A stretch of 64,000 nt of DNA from Rhodoluna sp. GTDB lineage: Bacteria > Actinomycetota > Actinomycetes > Actinomycetales > Microbacteriaceae. Location: positions 62,001 to 126,000 of the forward strand of contig NZ_JAHEDV010000002.1 of assembly GCF_024641065.1 (NCBI RefSeq). The letters are read 5' to 3'. A program made the position numbers and the translations under genes. A model generated the notes under the pieces. The model made no database searches. It saw only the letters and a program-made list of their open reading frames with translations, and was not told the origin of the DNA. Of this stretch, positions 19,647 through 28,262 are shown one piece after another. The first letter of the stretch is position 1; every line of letters begins with the position of its first letter.

Positions 19647-21523
19647 AGCGACTCCTTGACTGGTGCCACGAGATAGCACTGTTCAATTATTAGTCGACGA
19701 TCGCGATCAGATTTCCAGGTCACTGGTCCGCCAATTGAACCAAGCGCTTTGGCCGGGTCAACATACTTGCCCGAAACCAAAAGCCTTCCGGCGGCTTGAG
19801 CTTCGTGGCCATCTTCAGTGGTCAGGTGCAGCAAAACGTTCACTTTCTCGCCAAGTTTCATCTGCTCAACAACTTCGCCGGCAGCCAAGAACTTAAGGCC
19901 GCCTTCGTGTAGGTCTACAACATGAACCGAGGTTCCCTCAACGTATCCGTGAAGATCAACGCTCTCTCGCCAAGTTGATCGGGTCTGAAAACGACCAAAG
20001 GCCGAAATCAAAAGGGGAATCAAGATTGCCAACTCAAACACTGCGAATAGGTTGGCAAGCCAAATTCCGGTGAAGGTCATCTCTGGCAAGAAGCCACCAT
20101 TAAACTCACTCACTTGGCGAATAATCATGGCTGACAACAAAGAAATCGTCACCAGGGTTGGCAACCAAAGCAGAGCAAGAGCAGGCACACCGCCGGTGTC
20201 GGTACCCGATTTTGGCGTTACCTGAAAGCTGGCCTTGCGGCGAAGAATTGTGTCAAATAGTGCACGGATGTAGATGCTCGATGTGATCCATGCGTTTCTA
20301 GAACCACCAAGCGGCAACTGGCGACCTCTAGAAAGTCCCCAAATTGCAAACAAGGTGAGCGCTAGCTGAGGCAACCAGAAGAAGAGCAAGAAACCTGAAC
20401 CAGCATTCAACGGAAGTTGACCGGTGGTTAGCGTTGCAACCAGAACGCCGGCAAACATTAGGTGCTGAAGTGGAACCAAGTAGTAAATCAAGTTTGAGAA
20501 ATAAGAAACGCGGGTTCTAAAACTCGACTTTGGGTGAAAAATCGGTGAGTTTTTGCCAAGCAAAATCTCAAGGGTTCCGCGTGCCCAGCGGTAGCGCTGA
20601 AGCAAGAAAGAGCCTAGGTTCTGCGGAGCAAGACCGCTTAGCAATGTCTTGTTGTGATAAATCACTTCATAACCCGCACGGTTTAGAGTCAACGAGGTTT
20701 CAAGGTCTTCGGTGATGGTCTGAGTGGCTAGCCCGCCAATCTCGCGAAGGGCCGACAAACGCAAAACGCCGCCTGAACCACACCAGAACACCGCTTTGTT
20801 GCGCTGACGACCAGGTAGCAAAACCTCAAAGAACAGCGACTGCTCGTGAATATCGTTATCAAAGTGCTGAAACGAGTCAAGATTTCTAAATGAGTGCGGA
20901 GTCTGCACCAGCGCAACTTTAGGGTCACAGAAATAACCTCTGGTTTGCTCTAGAAAATCTGTAGCCGCAACGTGGTCGGCATCAAGAATTAGCAAGAATT
21001 CGGCGTCAATGTGCTCGAGGGCGTTGTTGATGTTTCCGGCCTTGGCATGGGCGTTGTTGTCGCGAGTCAGATACTTCGCGCCATAGTGCTTGGCAAGTTG
21101 CTTTACCCACTTGCGGTGGCCGTCGTCGAGAACCCAAACCGAATCAGCACCACGCACGCGCACGGCAGCCATGATGGTTGGCTCGAGAATGTTGCGGTCT
21201 TCGTTATAAGTAGGAATCGCAATGGCAAATCGGCCATCAACTTGTTCAAAGTCGCGAATTTGGGGCTTTTGATCCCAGGCATCATGAACAAACAGTGCGA
21301 GTGAGAACCAACCGATGAGTTCAGCTACCCAGAGAGGCCAAAACATCCATGGATTGATGCCCTCGGCAGTCGATGTGATTCGCCAGGTTAAGTACCCCGC
21401 AGAGACCAAAACGGCAATGATAGCGATAGCTCGCATGGTTTGAAGGCGTGCGCCGATCACTTGCCCTATGCGCACCGAGCGCAAGTGCGCTGCGTGTGAT
21501 TGGTGGTGCTTTTGCTTAGCCAT
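19643..21523 (-). CDS. Cellulose synthase-like family 2 glycosyltransferase with C-terminal PilZ-like domain
   Basis: 626 aa; 'VLDDGHRKWV', 'LILDADHVAATDFL', 'TITEDLETSLTLNRAGY', 'LLQRYRWARGTLEIL' (D,D,D,QxxRW signature); C-terminal 'RSTWR...VDLHEGGLKF' PilZ-like. Confidence 0.88.
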   Translation of the reverse strand: MAKQKHHQSHAAHLRSVRIGQVIGARLQTMRAIAIIAVLVSAGYLTWRITSTAEGINPWMFWPLWVAELIGWFSLALFVHDAWDQKPQIRDFEQVDGRFAIAIPTYNEDRNILEPTIMAAVRVRGADSVWVLDDGHRKWVKQLAKHYGAKYLTRDNNAHAKAGNINNALEHIDAEFLLILDADHVAATDFLEQTRGYFCDPKVALVQTPHSFRNLDSFQHFDNDIHEQSLFFEVLLPGRQRNKAVFWCGSGGVLRLSALREIGGLATQTITEDLETSLTLNRAGYEVIYHNKTLLSGLAPQNLGSFLLQRYRWARGTLEILLGKNSPIFHPKSSFRTRVSYFSNLIYYLVPLQHLMFAGVLVATLTTGQLPLNAGSGFLLFFWLPQLALTLFAIWGLSRGRQLPLGGSRNAWITSSIYIRALFDTILRRKASFQVTPKSGTDTGGVPALALLWLPTLVTISLLSAMIIRQVSEFNGGFLPEMTFTGIWLANLFAVFELAILIPLLISAFGRFQTRSTWRESVDLHGYVEGTSVHVVDLHEGGLKFLAAGEVVEQMKLGEKVNVLLHLTTEDGHEAQAAGRLLVSGKYVDPAKALGSIGGPVTWKSDRDRRLIIEQCYLVAPVKESL

Positions 21524-21620
21524 AATCTCAACCTCAATAACTTAGTTACTGGGCCGGTTTCGCCACTGCTCCCCGCTGAAATAGGCGACCAATAAATTCA
21601 GCGGTTCATCGCTCCCAAAT

Positions 21621-21637
21621 AAATAGTATGTCTATTT
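21621..21637. promoter_or_regulatory. Palindrome AAATAG-TATGT-CTATTT upstream of the glycosyltransferase gene
   Basis: Inverted repeat read directly (7-bp arms if extended to 21620..21638), about 100 bp upstream of the GT start. Confidence 0.4.
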
Positions 21638-21654
21638 ACTTATATGTCGAATCG

Positions 21655-23346
21655 CTAGATTTTCACGATTCGAACGCCCGCTCGACCGTTCAACTTGACG
21701 CCATACATCTCGCGATCGGCGAAACGCATAACTTCAGACGCATCGTTCGAGAAGTCTTCAACAAATGCCACACCAGCTGAACAGGTCAACTCCACCCAAA
21801 CCCCGGCGCTAACTTCATAGTTGCCCTGAAGCTTGTGGTGAACATCTTCGACAAATTTTTTCGCAGCATCGAAGTCGCAAGACTTGGTGCTCAGAAAAGC
21901 AAACTCATCACCACTGATTCGGGCAACGAATCCTTCGCCATCAACGGCCTTAGTTAATCGATCGCCAAAGTCTTTGAGCACTTTGTCGCCGGCTGCGTGG
22001 CCATAGGTGTCGTTGACTTTCTTGAAGTGATCAAGATCGATGAACGCAAACATCAAGGGCATTGATTCAGCTTTAGCGAGCTCTAGAGACATCTCCAGGT
22101 GCGCCTCAAGCTCTTGCCTACTGGCCAATCCAGTTAGGTGGTCATGCGCGACCAGCCATCGAAGCTTGTTCTCTTCGCGGCGTTGATCTGTGATGTCTCT
22201 AAACGAAGTGACCAAGGATGTCTTGGTTAGCGGAACAATCTTGTTTTCGAATGTGCCGATCCAGCCAGCCTCAGTGTCTAACTCAACAACATCAATAACT
22301 TCTGACTGTGTGGTGAGTGCTTGCTTAAAAAGACCACTTAGATGTTCACTCTGCCCGTTGTCGAGTGCTTCAGCGATGTCTAGGCCGACGAGATCAAGTG
22401 GTGACCTACCGGTTGGGGCAGCGCCAGCAGCGTTGATGTATCTGAGCGTAAAACTTTCAATCGAGCCATTAGGTGCCGTGCGGGCATCCCAAATGGCAAA
22501 ACCGTCGCGAGAAACATTCAGTGCCTTTGAAAGCCAGTTGACCTCGGATTGCATTTGCAGGCTCGAAGACCGAGGGCTGTGCATTGTGGTCAACTGAGCG
22601 TCTAGGTCACGAATGATTAAGAAAAGCTCAGCCTTTGCTGCCGAGACTTCATTGAGCCTTGAAGCCCAGACCTCAACGGTTCGAGTGCCGCCGTCGAAAC
22701 GCTTGAGAGCCACAGTGGTCGAAGCGGCCTCACCGGCTTTGGCAGTTTCTAGACAAGAAACAAAACTGGTTTTGTCATCTTCAGAAATCTTTTCAAAGAT
22801 GCTCAGCGTGTGGAAAGCCTCTGGCGCATATCCGAAGTTTTCGCAGAACGACTCGGTGCCGTGGTTCAGCCAGAAATCTTCATTTGCCACCGAAAAAGCG
22901 ATTGGTGTCGAAGCCATCAGTTTGCTGATTGAATCCATGGCTTTGATGATCAGCGAAGGTGAAGATTCAGGCTGAGTCTCGTGCGCCATCAAAATCAAAT
23001 AGCCGCGCAGCCAAAAAACCAGCGCTTGAAAAGTCTTCTCGATGCCATCAATTCTTAGCGTGGTTGTGGTTCGCTCTTGAAGCTCATGAAGGTTGTCTTT
23101 GGCCATTGAGCCTTCGAGCCAATTGCGACAAGTCTCATCCATTTCGAATTGCGTCACGCATCGACCCAACAGATTGTCTGGAGAGCACATGTCAGAGAGC
23201 GCTGAGTTAGCCCAGCAAATATCGATTGTTTTTACCGAGCCATCTGAGGCCCTGTGAGGCTCAGCAATAATCACGACGTGCGGCAATAAATTAAGTGTGC
23301 CTAAATCGATCCCCATCGATTTTGTAGCTACTGACAAATCTGTCAT
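21655..23346 (-). CDS. PAS/GGDEF diguanylate cyclase
   Basis: 'DHLTGLASRQELEAHL', 'FIDLDHFKKVNDTYGHAAGDKVL', 'VARISGDEFAFL' (SGDEF active-type variant). Start taken at the internal Met of MTDLSVATKS; the track lists the ORF to 23448. Confidence 0.88.
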   Translation of the reverse strand: MTDLSVATKSMGIDLGTLNLLPHVVIIAEPHRASDGSVKTIDICWANSALSDMCSPDNLLGRCVTQFEMDETCRNWLEGSMAKDNLHELQERTTTTLRIDGIEKTFQALVFWLRGYLILMAHETQPESSPSLIIKAMDSISKLMASTPIAFSVANEDFWLNHGTESFCENFGYAPEAFHTLSIFEKISEDDKTSFVSCLETAKAGEAASTTVALKRFDGGTRTVEVWASRLNEVSAAKAELFLIIRDLDAQLTTMHSPRSSSLQMQSEVNWLSKALNVSRDGFAIWDARTAPNGSIESFTLRYINAAGAAPTGRSPLDLVGLDIAEALDNGQSEHLSGLFKQALTTQSEVIDVVELDTEAGWIGTFENKIVPLTKTSLVTSFRDITDQRREENKLRWLVAHDHLTGLASRQELEAHLEMSLELAKAESMPLMFAFIDLDHFKKVNDTYGHAAGDKVLKDFGDRLTKAVDGEGFVARISGDEFAFLSTKSCDFDAAKKFVEDVHHKLQGNYEVSAGVWVELTCSAGVAFVEDFSNDASEVMRFADREMYGVKLNGRAGVRIVKI

Positions 23347-23456
23347 TGCATCCCCGGTTTCATCGAGAGCCTGGCCCCCGCTGTTTAACAAAATCTTGTT
23401 GTGTCTAAACTTATTGCAAGCCTCACACAATATGTGAATTTCTAACAAGGAGAACC

Positions 23457-23945
23457 ATGGGTTACGAAGCAGTAATTGAGATTCCTCGCGGAAGCCGCAA
23501 CAAATACGAAGTAGACCACGAGACCGGTCGCGTTCACCTAGACCGTGTTCTGTTCACACCGTTCGTTTACCCAGTTGACTACGGCTACTTCGACAAGACC
23601 CTTGGTGGCGACGGCGACCCGCTAGACGCACTCGTACTACTTGAGTTCCCAGTGTTCCCAGGCGTTGTAGTTGACGTTCGACCAGTTGGCGTTTTGCCTA
23701 TGGAAGACGACGGCGGCATCGACGAGAAGGTTATCTGCGTTCAGACCAAAGACCCACGTTGGGCTCACATCCAAGACATCAACGATGTTCCAGAGCAGAC
23801 CAAGAACGAGCTTCTTCACTTCTTCTCTCACTACAAAGACCTTGAGCCTGGCAAATGGGTAAAGGTTGGCGAATGGCAGGGCAAGGATGTTGCCGAGCGA
23901 CTAATCAAAGAGGCTTACGAGCGCTTTGAAAAAGAAGGCCACTAA
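23457..23945 (+). CDS. ppa: Inorganic pyrophosphatase
   Basis: 'IEIPRGSRNKYEVDHETG', 'YGYFDKTLGGDGDPLDALVL'. Confidence 0.97.
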   Translation: MGYEAVIEIPRGSRNKYEVDHETGRVHLDRVLFTPFVYPVDYGYFDKTLGGDGDPLDALVLLEFPVFPGVVVDVRPVGVLPMEDDGGIDEKVICVQTKDPRWAHIQDINDVPEQTKNELLHFFSHYKDLEPGKWVKVGEWQGKDVAERLIKEAYERFEKEGH

Positions 23946-23968
23946 CTTGAATTCTTTGGCATAGCCAA

Positions 23969-23998
23969 AAAAAGACCCCGAGCAATCGGGGTCTTTTT
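23969..23998. terminator. Bidirectional rho-independent terminator
   Basis: AAAAAGACCCCGA-gcaa-TCGGGGTCTTTTT. Confidence 0.9.
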
Positions 23999-24012
23999 AT
24001 TTGTTCAAATTT

Positions 24013-25212
24013 TTAGGCGCTTGGTCGGCCGGCGTACGGGAACAGCTCACCATAACGAAGAGGCACGATACGAACAGTTCGGGCAGGGTTCGGAGCTTCA
24101 AGCATCATGTCGCCGCCGAGGTAGATCACGACGTGATATTTATCGCCGTTGAAAGAGCTCGACTGCGAGTACCACATGAGGTCACCCTTGACCGCTTGGC
24201 TCAGTGGAACCAGCTTTCGCTCAGAAGCCATGGTGTTGAACTGGTTGGTTGCAGAGTGCGTGCCGATGTAGATTCCGGCAGTTGCATAACTAGCCTTGGT
24301 GATGCCAGAGCAGTCCCAAACATCTGGGCCAATTCCGCCAAGCACATAGCGCTCGCCCAACTGTGCTTTAGCAAAGCTGAGCATGGTCTCAACCTTGCCG
24401 CTGTTAGCTGGGCCAACTTCGTAAAGCTCTGGAGCTACCGGTTTGTCGGTTCCGGCGTTCTGTCGCGCTTCGGCTGCAAGGCCCTCAGCACGTTGCTGCT
24501 CGAGGCTGGCCGCGGTGTTTCTAAGCGATGCCAGTTGAGCATATAAGGTGGCATTGAGAGATTTGTTTTCGTCGACCTTGGCCTGAACCTCATTGGCTGC
24601 GGCCACTGCCTCGTCAAAAGCATCCTGAGCAATTTTGGCTTTATCGGCCAACTGCTGCTTTGCAACTTTTAGTTCATCGGTGACCGACTGCGCATAGCGC
24701 TGGTCTTCAATTGCCCGGCGATAAATTACATCGTTCTGTTGTGCGACTTTTTCTTGAGCACCAAGTTGATACAAGAGGTCGTCGGCCTCGCCAGAATTCA
24801 AAAGCAAATTCAGTGATGTTCCGCCGGTGCCTTCGCGATACATCTGAGCTGCGATCTGACCAAGTTGCTCTTGAGCCGCCTCAGCCTTGGCATTTGCTGC
24901 GTCGGCCTGGCTCTGCAAAGTGTTGACCTTGGTGGTCATGATGTCGACTTCATCCTGGGCCTGGTTGAATGTCTCGCCCTTGATCTGAGCCAATCGGCCC
25001 AATTCATCGGCCTCCGCAGCTAGGTCTGAGATGATCTGCTCAATGCGCTCGATCATGGCTTTTTTGTCTGAAACATTCTGCTTGGCAGCTTCTACTTCAG
25101 CTGCCGTTGGGTATGAAGGCACGGCCCAAGAAGGGGCTACCGCGAGGCCTGAAAACAGCAATCCACCGACTGCCGTAGCGGCAATTAGGGCGCGCGAATA
25201 CTGCTTCTTCAT
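24013..25212 (-). CDS. Secreted NlpC/P60 peptidoglycan hydrolase with N-terminal coiled coil (RipA-like)
   Basis: Signal peptide, long coiled coil, catalytic 'DVWDCSGITKASY' Cys and 'KYHVVIYLG' His. Confidence 0.92.
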   Translation of the reverse strand: MKKQYSRALIAATAVGGLLFSGLAVAPSWAVPSYPTAAEVEAAKQNVSDKKAMIERIEQIISDLAAEADELGRLAQIKGETFNQAQDEVDIMTTKVNTLQSQADAANAKAEAAQEQLGQIAAQMYREGTGGTSLNLLLNSGEADDLLYQLGAQEKVAQQNDVIYRRAIEDQRYAQSVTDELKVAKQQLADKAKIAQDAFDEAVAAANEVQAKVDENKSLNATLYAQLASLRNTAASLEQQRAEGLAAEARQNAGTDKPVAPELYEVGPANSGKVETMLSFAKAQLGERYVLGGIGPDVWDCSGITKASYATAGIYIGTHSATNQFNTMASERKLVPLSQAVKGDLMWYSQSSSFNGDKYHVVIYLGGDMMLEAPNPARTVRIVPLRYGELFPYAGRPSA

Positions 25213-25338
25213 AGTCCGAAAATAACACGGATGCCCGTCTTTAAGGCTGAGGCTTCGCTGTGAATGAAACCTCAGGTTGCGGGTTCACAAACATCCGACT
25301 ATTCTTTTCTCTTGGTGCTATGAAGTATCCGCTTTGTA

Positions 25339-25411
25339 GGCCCCATCGTTTAGAGGCCTAGGACACCGCCCTTTCACGGCGGCAGCACGGGTTCGAATCC
25401 CGTTGGGGTCA
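25339..25411 (+). tRNA. tRNA-Glu (TTC)
   Basis: Cloverleaf folded by eye: GGCCCCA/TGGGGTC acceptor, anticodon loop CTTTCAC, T-arm CGGGTTCGAATCCCG. Confidence 0.95.
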
Positions 25412-25442
25412 CTATAAGGCGAGGTACACAAGCACTAAGTAA

Positions 25443-25516
25443 GGTCCTGTAGCGCAGTTGGTTAGCGCGCCGCCCTGTCACGGCGGAGGTCGCGGGTTCA
25501 AGTCCCGTCAGGATCG
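25443..25516 (+). tRNA. tRNA-Asp (GTC)
   Basis: Acceptor GGTCCTG/CAGGATC, anticodon loop CTGTCAC, T-arm CGGGTTCAAGTCCCG. Confidence 0.95.
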
Positions 25517-25524
25517 CTCAATAG

Positions 25525-25549
25525 GAGCCCTTCTTTTAGGAGGGCTTTT
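25525..25549 (+). terminator. Probable terminator after tRNA-Asp
   Basis: AGCCCT-tcttttagg-AGGGCT followed by TTTT. Confidence 0.65.
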
Positions 25550-25575
25550 ATCGAAAAGGGAGATTTATCTCCCTC

Positions 25576-25648
25576 GGCTCTGTAGCTCAGTTGGTAGAGC
25601 GAACGACTGAAAATCGTTAGGTCACCGGATCGATGCCGGTCGGAGCCA
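25576..25648 (+). tRNA. tRNA-Phe (GAA)
   Basis: Acceptor GGCTCTG/CGGAGCC, anticodon loop CTGAAAA. Confidence 0.95.
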
Positions 25649-25650
25649 CG

Positions 25651-25682
25651 AAAACCCCTGACTTCTCACGAGCAGGGGTTTT
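25651..25682 (+). terminator. Rho-independent terminator after tRNA-Phe
   Basis: AAAACCCCTG-acttctcacgag-CAGGGGTTTT. Confidence 0.8.
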
Positions 25683-25710
25683 CACTTTAAGTGCGACTTA
25701 GGCTAATTCA

Positions 25711-26568
25711 GTGCTGACAATCATCCTTGGCTTTGCGACCTCACTGGTCTATGGCTTCGCCGATTTCTTTGGGGCAATCGGAAGCCGCAAAATCAAGCCG
25801 GTCACTGTGACCATGGTGAGTGGTTTTGTTGGTCTAATTTTTGTTTGCCTGGTGGGCCTCTCGATGGGCGCGAGTTTCAGTTCGGGAGTCTGGTTTTGGG
25901 GAACCATCGCCGGCCTGAGTTCAGCGGTTGGCCTCAGCGCCCTATATGCTGCTCTCGCAATTGGCCCGATTTCAATTTTGTCGCCGCTCTCAGCCGTAGT
26001 GTCAGCCATCGTGCCGATGTTGGTCGGCTTTTTTATCGGGGAGCGATTTTCAGCACTTGGTTTTGTCGCCTTGGGCGTAATTCTGCTGGCCGTATTCCTC
26101 GTGGGCTTCGTTCCAGGCGATGACGTTCATCTGCCAACTCCCAGAGCTCTAATACTGAGCATCGTCGCTGGCACTGGAATCGGCGTAGTGCTGATTGCTA
26201 TTGACCAGGCCCCCGGTGATTCTGGTCTTGGCCCGGTGATTATTGTGCGTGCGGTTGCCGCGCTTTCGCTCGCGCTGTTTCTTGTGCTGAGCCTGGTTCG
26301 TAAAAGCACGGATACCCCAAAGCCTGCGCCGGCCAAACGATTCTGGTTAGCAGTTGCTCTAGCCGGAATTTTTGACGGATCGGCAAACATCCTTTTTCTG
26401 CTCGCCTCTCGCGAAGGTTCGCTCACTGTGGTCGCGGTACTTACCGCCCTGTATCCGCTGGGAACTATCATCCTTGCCAGAATTTTCTTGAAAGAACGTC
26501 TGGCCAAGAGCCAGATGGCCGGAATTTTGCTGGCCCTCGGCGGCAGCGCGCTGCTTGCAATTGCCTAG
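25711..26568 (+). CDS. EamA/DMT family transporter
   Basis: 285 aa, ten hydrophobic segments in two EamA-like halves; GTG start. Confidence 0.85.
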   Translation: MLTIILGFATSLVYGFADFFGAIGSRKIKPVTVTMVSGFVGLIFVCLVGLSMGASFSSGVWFWGTIAGLSSAVGLSALYAALAIGPISILSPLSAVVSAIVPMLVGFFIGERFSALGFVALGVILLAVFLVGFVPGDDVHLPTPRALILSIVAGTGIGVVLIAIDQAPGDSGLGPVIIVRAVAALSLALFLVLSLVRKSTDTPKPAPAKRFWLAVALAGIFDGSANILFLLASREGSLTVVAVLTALYPLGTIILARIFLKERLAKSQMAGILLALGGSALLAIA

Positions 26569-26601
26569 AACCAAAGGGCAATAGTCAGTTAGCCTAGGTG
26601 A

Positions 26602-28251
26602 ATGACTAAAACTAGAAACCGCTGGATCGGCCTTGTCTTCATCTCGATGGCAATCTCGCTGGTAATCATCGATGGCACCATCGTCAACACGATTTTTCCG
26701 AACGTTATTAAGGCACTTGACCTAACCTCAACCCAGGTTCAGTGGGTTCAAGAAAGCTATGTTCTAGTTTTTGCATCTTTGCTATTGGTCTGGGGTTCGA
26801 TCGCCGACCGAATTGGTCGCCGTCGCCTGCTCGTACTAGGCCTGGCAATCTTTATTGGTGCCTCGGTTTGGGCTGGTTTCAGCAACGATGCTGCCTCAAT
26901 GATTTTGGCCCGCATCGCCCAAGGCATCGGTGGCGCCATGGTCTTGCCGACCACACTTTCGCTGGTGAACGCAAACTTTCAGGGCAAGGAACGTGGCATT
27001 GCATTTGCCGTTTGGGGTTCGACCATTGGTGGAATGGTGGCCCTTGGCCCAGTTCTAGGTGGTTGGCTAGCCACTGACTTCGGTGCCGACGGTTGGCGCC
27101 TAGCTTTCAACATCAACCTGCCACTTGGTTTGATCGTAATTGCCGGTTTGTTGTTCTGGGTTCGCGAATCGAAGCAAGAGCAACGCGACGGCGGCATTGA
27201 CCTTGTTGGTGCTGGCATCTCGGTAATCATGTTTGCCACTTTGGTTTTCGGTCTGATTGAAGGCCGCATGTATGGCTGGTGGCAGGCAAGCACCAACAAC
27301 ATTTTCACTATCGGTGACTTCAGCTGGCCTACCGACGGGTTGTCAATCATCCCGGTTTCACTAGCTGTTTCAGTTTTGTTTTTTGTGATTTTTGTTCTTT
27401 GGGAGAAATCTCGCGAGAAGGCACATAAGAACGTATTGCTTGACCTTGACCTTTTCAAGGTTTCTTCGTTCCGCAATGGTTCGATTGCCGCAACCATCAT
27501 TTCAATGGGTGAATTCGGTCTGTTGTTTGCAATTCCACTTTGGTTGCAAAACGTTGAAGGTCTAACCCCGGTTTCATCTGGCATGGTTTTGCTTTGGCTT
27601 GCCGGTGGCGCTTTCTTGGCCTCTGGCGTCGGCGGCGCGATGAGCGGCAAACTGCCTGCCGTTCGCGCGGTTCAGATTGGTGTTTTGTTTGAGCTGGTTG
27701 GTGTTGCCGGAATCGCGCTTGTTGCAACCACCGGTGGCGGCTGGTGGCCAGTGGCTCCGTTCCTGCTCCTTTATGGAATTGGCGTTGGTTTGGCAACCGC
27801 TCAACTAACCGGCGTAATCATGGTTGATGTTCCGATGACCAAAATTGGTCAGGCCTCGGGCTCACAGAGCACCGTTCGCCAAATTGGTTCTGCGCTTGGT
27901 ATTGCCGTTTTGGGTACCGTGCTGTTCACCGCAACCCAGGCTTCAGCAGAGGCCCGATTGCAAGACACCGCCTATGTTCAGCAACTTCCTGAAACCGCCC
28001 AGGATGAATTCATCGCCGGCCTAACCGATGCAGTTGTAGACAGCGCCGGTGCGGCATTGCCTGGCATTGGTGAGTTTGCGAAGGCAAACTTTGGTGCAAG
28101 CGATGAAGCGGCAACTGAGATTCAGACCGCTGCGAACGATGGTTTTACCGATGGTGTGAAAGCTACCGGTTGGGCAGCCGCCGGTTTCTTAGCGCTAGGT
28201 CTGATTTCAACCTTCTCGATGGGCTCAAAACGCCGTCGCAATAAGGAGTAG
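26602..28251 (+). CDS. MFS transporter, DHA2/EmrB-type drug efflux
   Basis: 549 aa; 'DGTIVNTIFPNVIKAL', 'WGSIADRIGRRRLLVLGLAIF', 'GIGGAMVLPTTLSLV'. Confidence 0.9.
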   Translation: MTKTRNRWIGLVFISMAISLVIIDGTIVNTIFPNVIKALDLTSTQVQWVQESYVLVFASLLLVWGSIADRIGRRRLLVLGLAIFIGASVWAGFSNDAASMILARIAQGIGGAMVLPTTLSLVNANFQGKERGIAFAVWGSTIGGMVALGPVLGGWLATDFGADGWRLAFNINLPLGLIVIAGLLFWVRESKQEQRDGGIDLVGAGISVIMFATLVFGLIEGRMYGWWQASTNNIFTIGDFSWPTDGLSIIPVSLAVSVLFFVIFVLWEKSREKAHKNVLLDLDLFKVSSFRNGSIAATIISMGEFGLLFAIPLWLQNVEGLTPVSSGMVLLWLAGGAFLASGVGGAMSGKLPAVRAVQIGVLFELVGVAGIALVATTGGGWWPVAPFLLLYGIGVGLATAQLTGVIMVDVPMTKIGQASGSQSTVRQIGSALGIAVLGTVLFTATQASAEARLQDTAYVQQLPETAQDEFIAGLTDAVVDSAGAALPGIGEFAKANFGASDEAATEIQTAANDGFTDGVKATGWAAAGFLALGLISTFSMGSKRRRNKE

Positions 28252-28262
28252 ATTTATTCCTC

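Noticed and set aside
25213-25338. Possible c-di-AMP (ydaO-type) riboswitch upstream of the NlpC/P60 gene, as known in other actinobacteria
   Set aside because: The leader is only about 125 nt and I could not find the conserved ydaO blocks; only a CTGAGG/CCTCAG inverted repeat is present.
25339-25648. tRNA cluster as an integration site for a genomic island
   Set aside because: Flanking genes are ordinary, with no integrase, no duplicated tRNA 3' end and no mobile genes; the similar Glu/Asp anticodon stems are normal.
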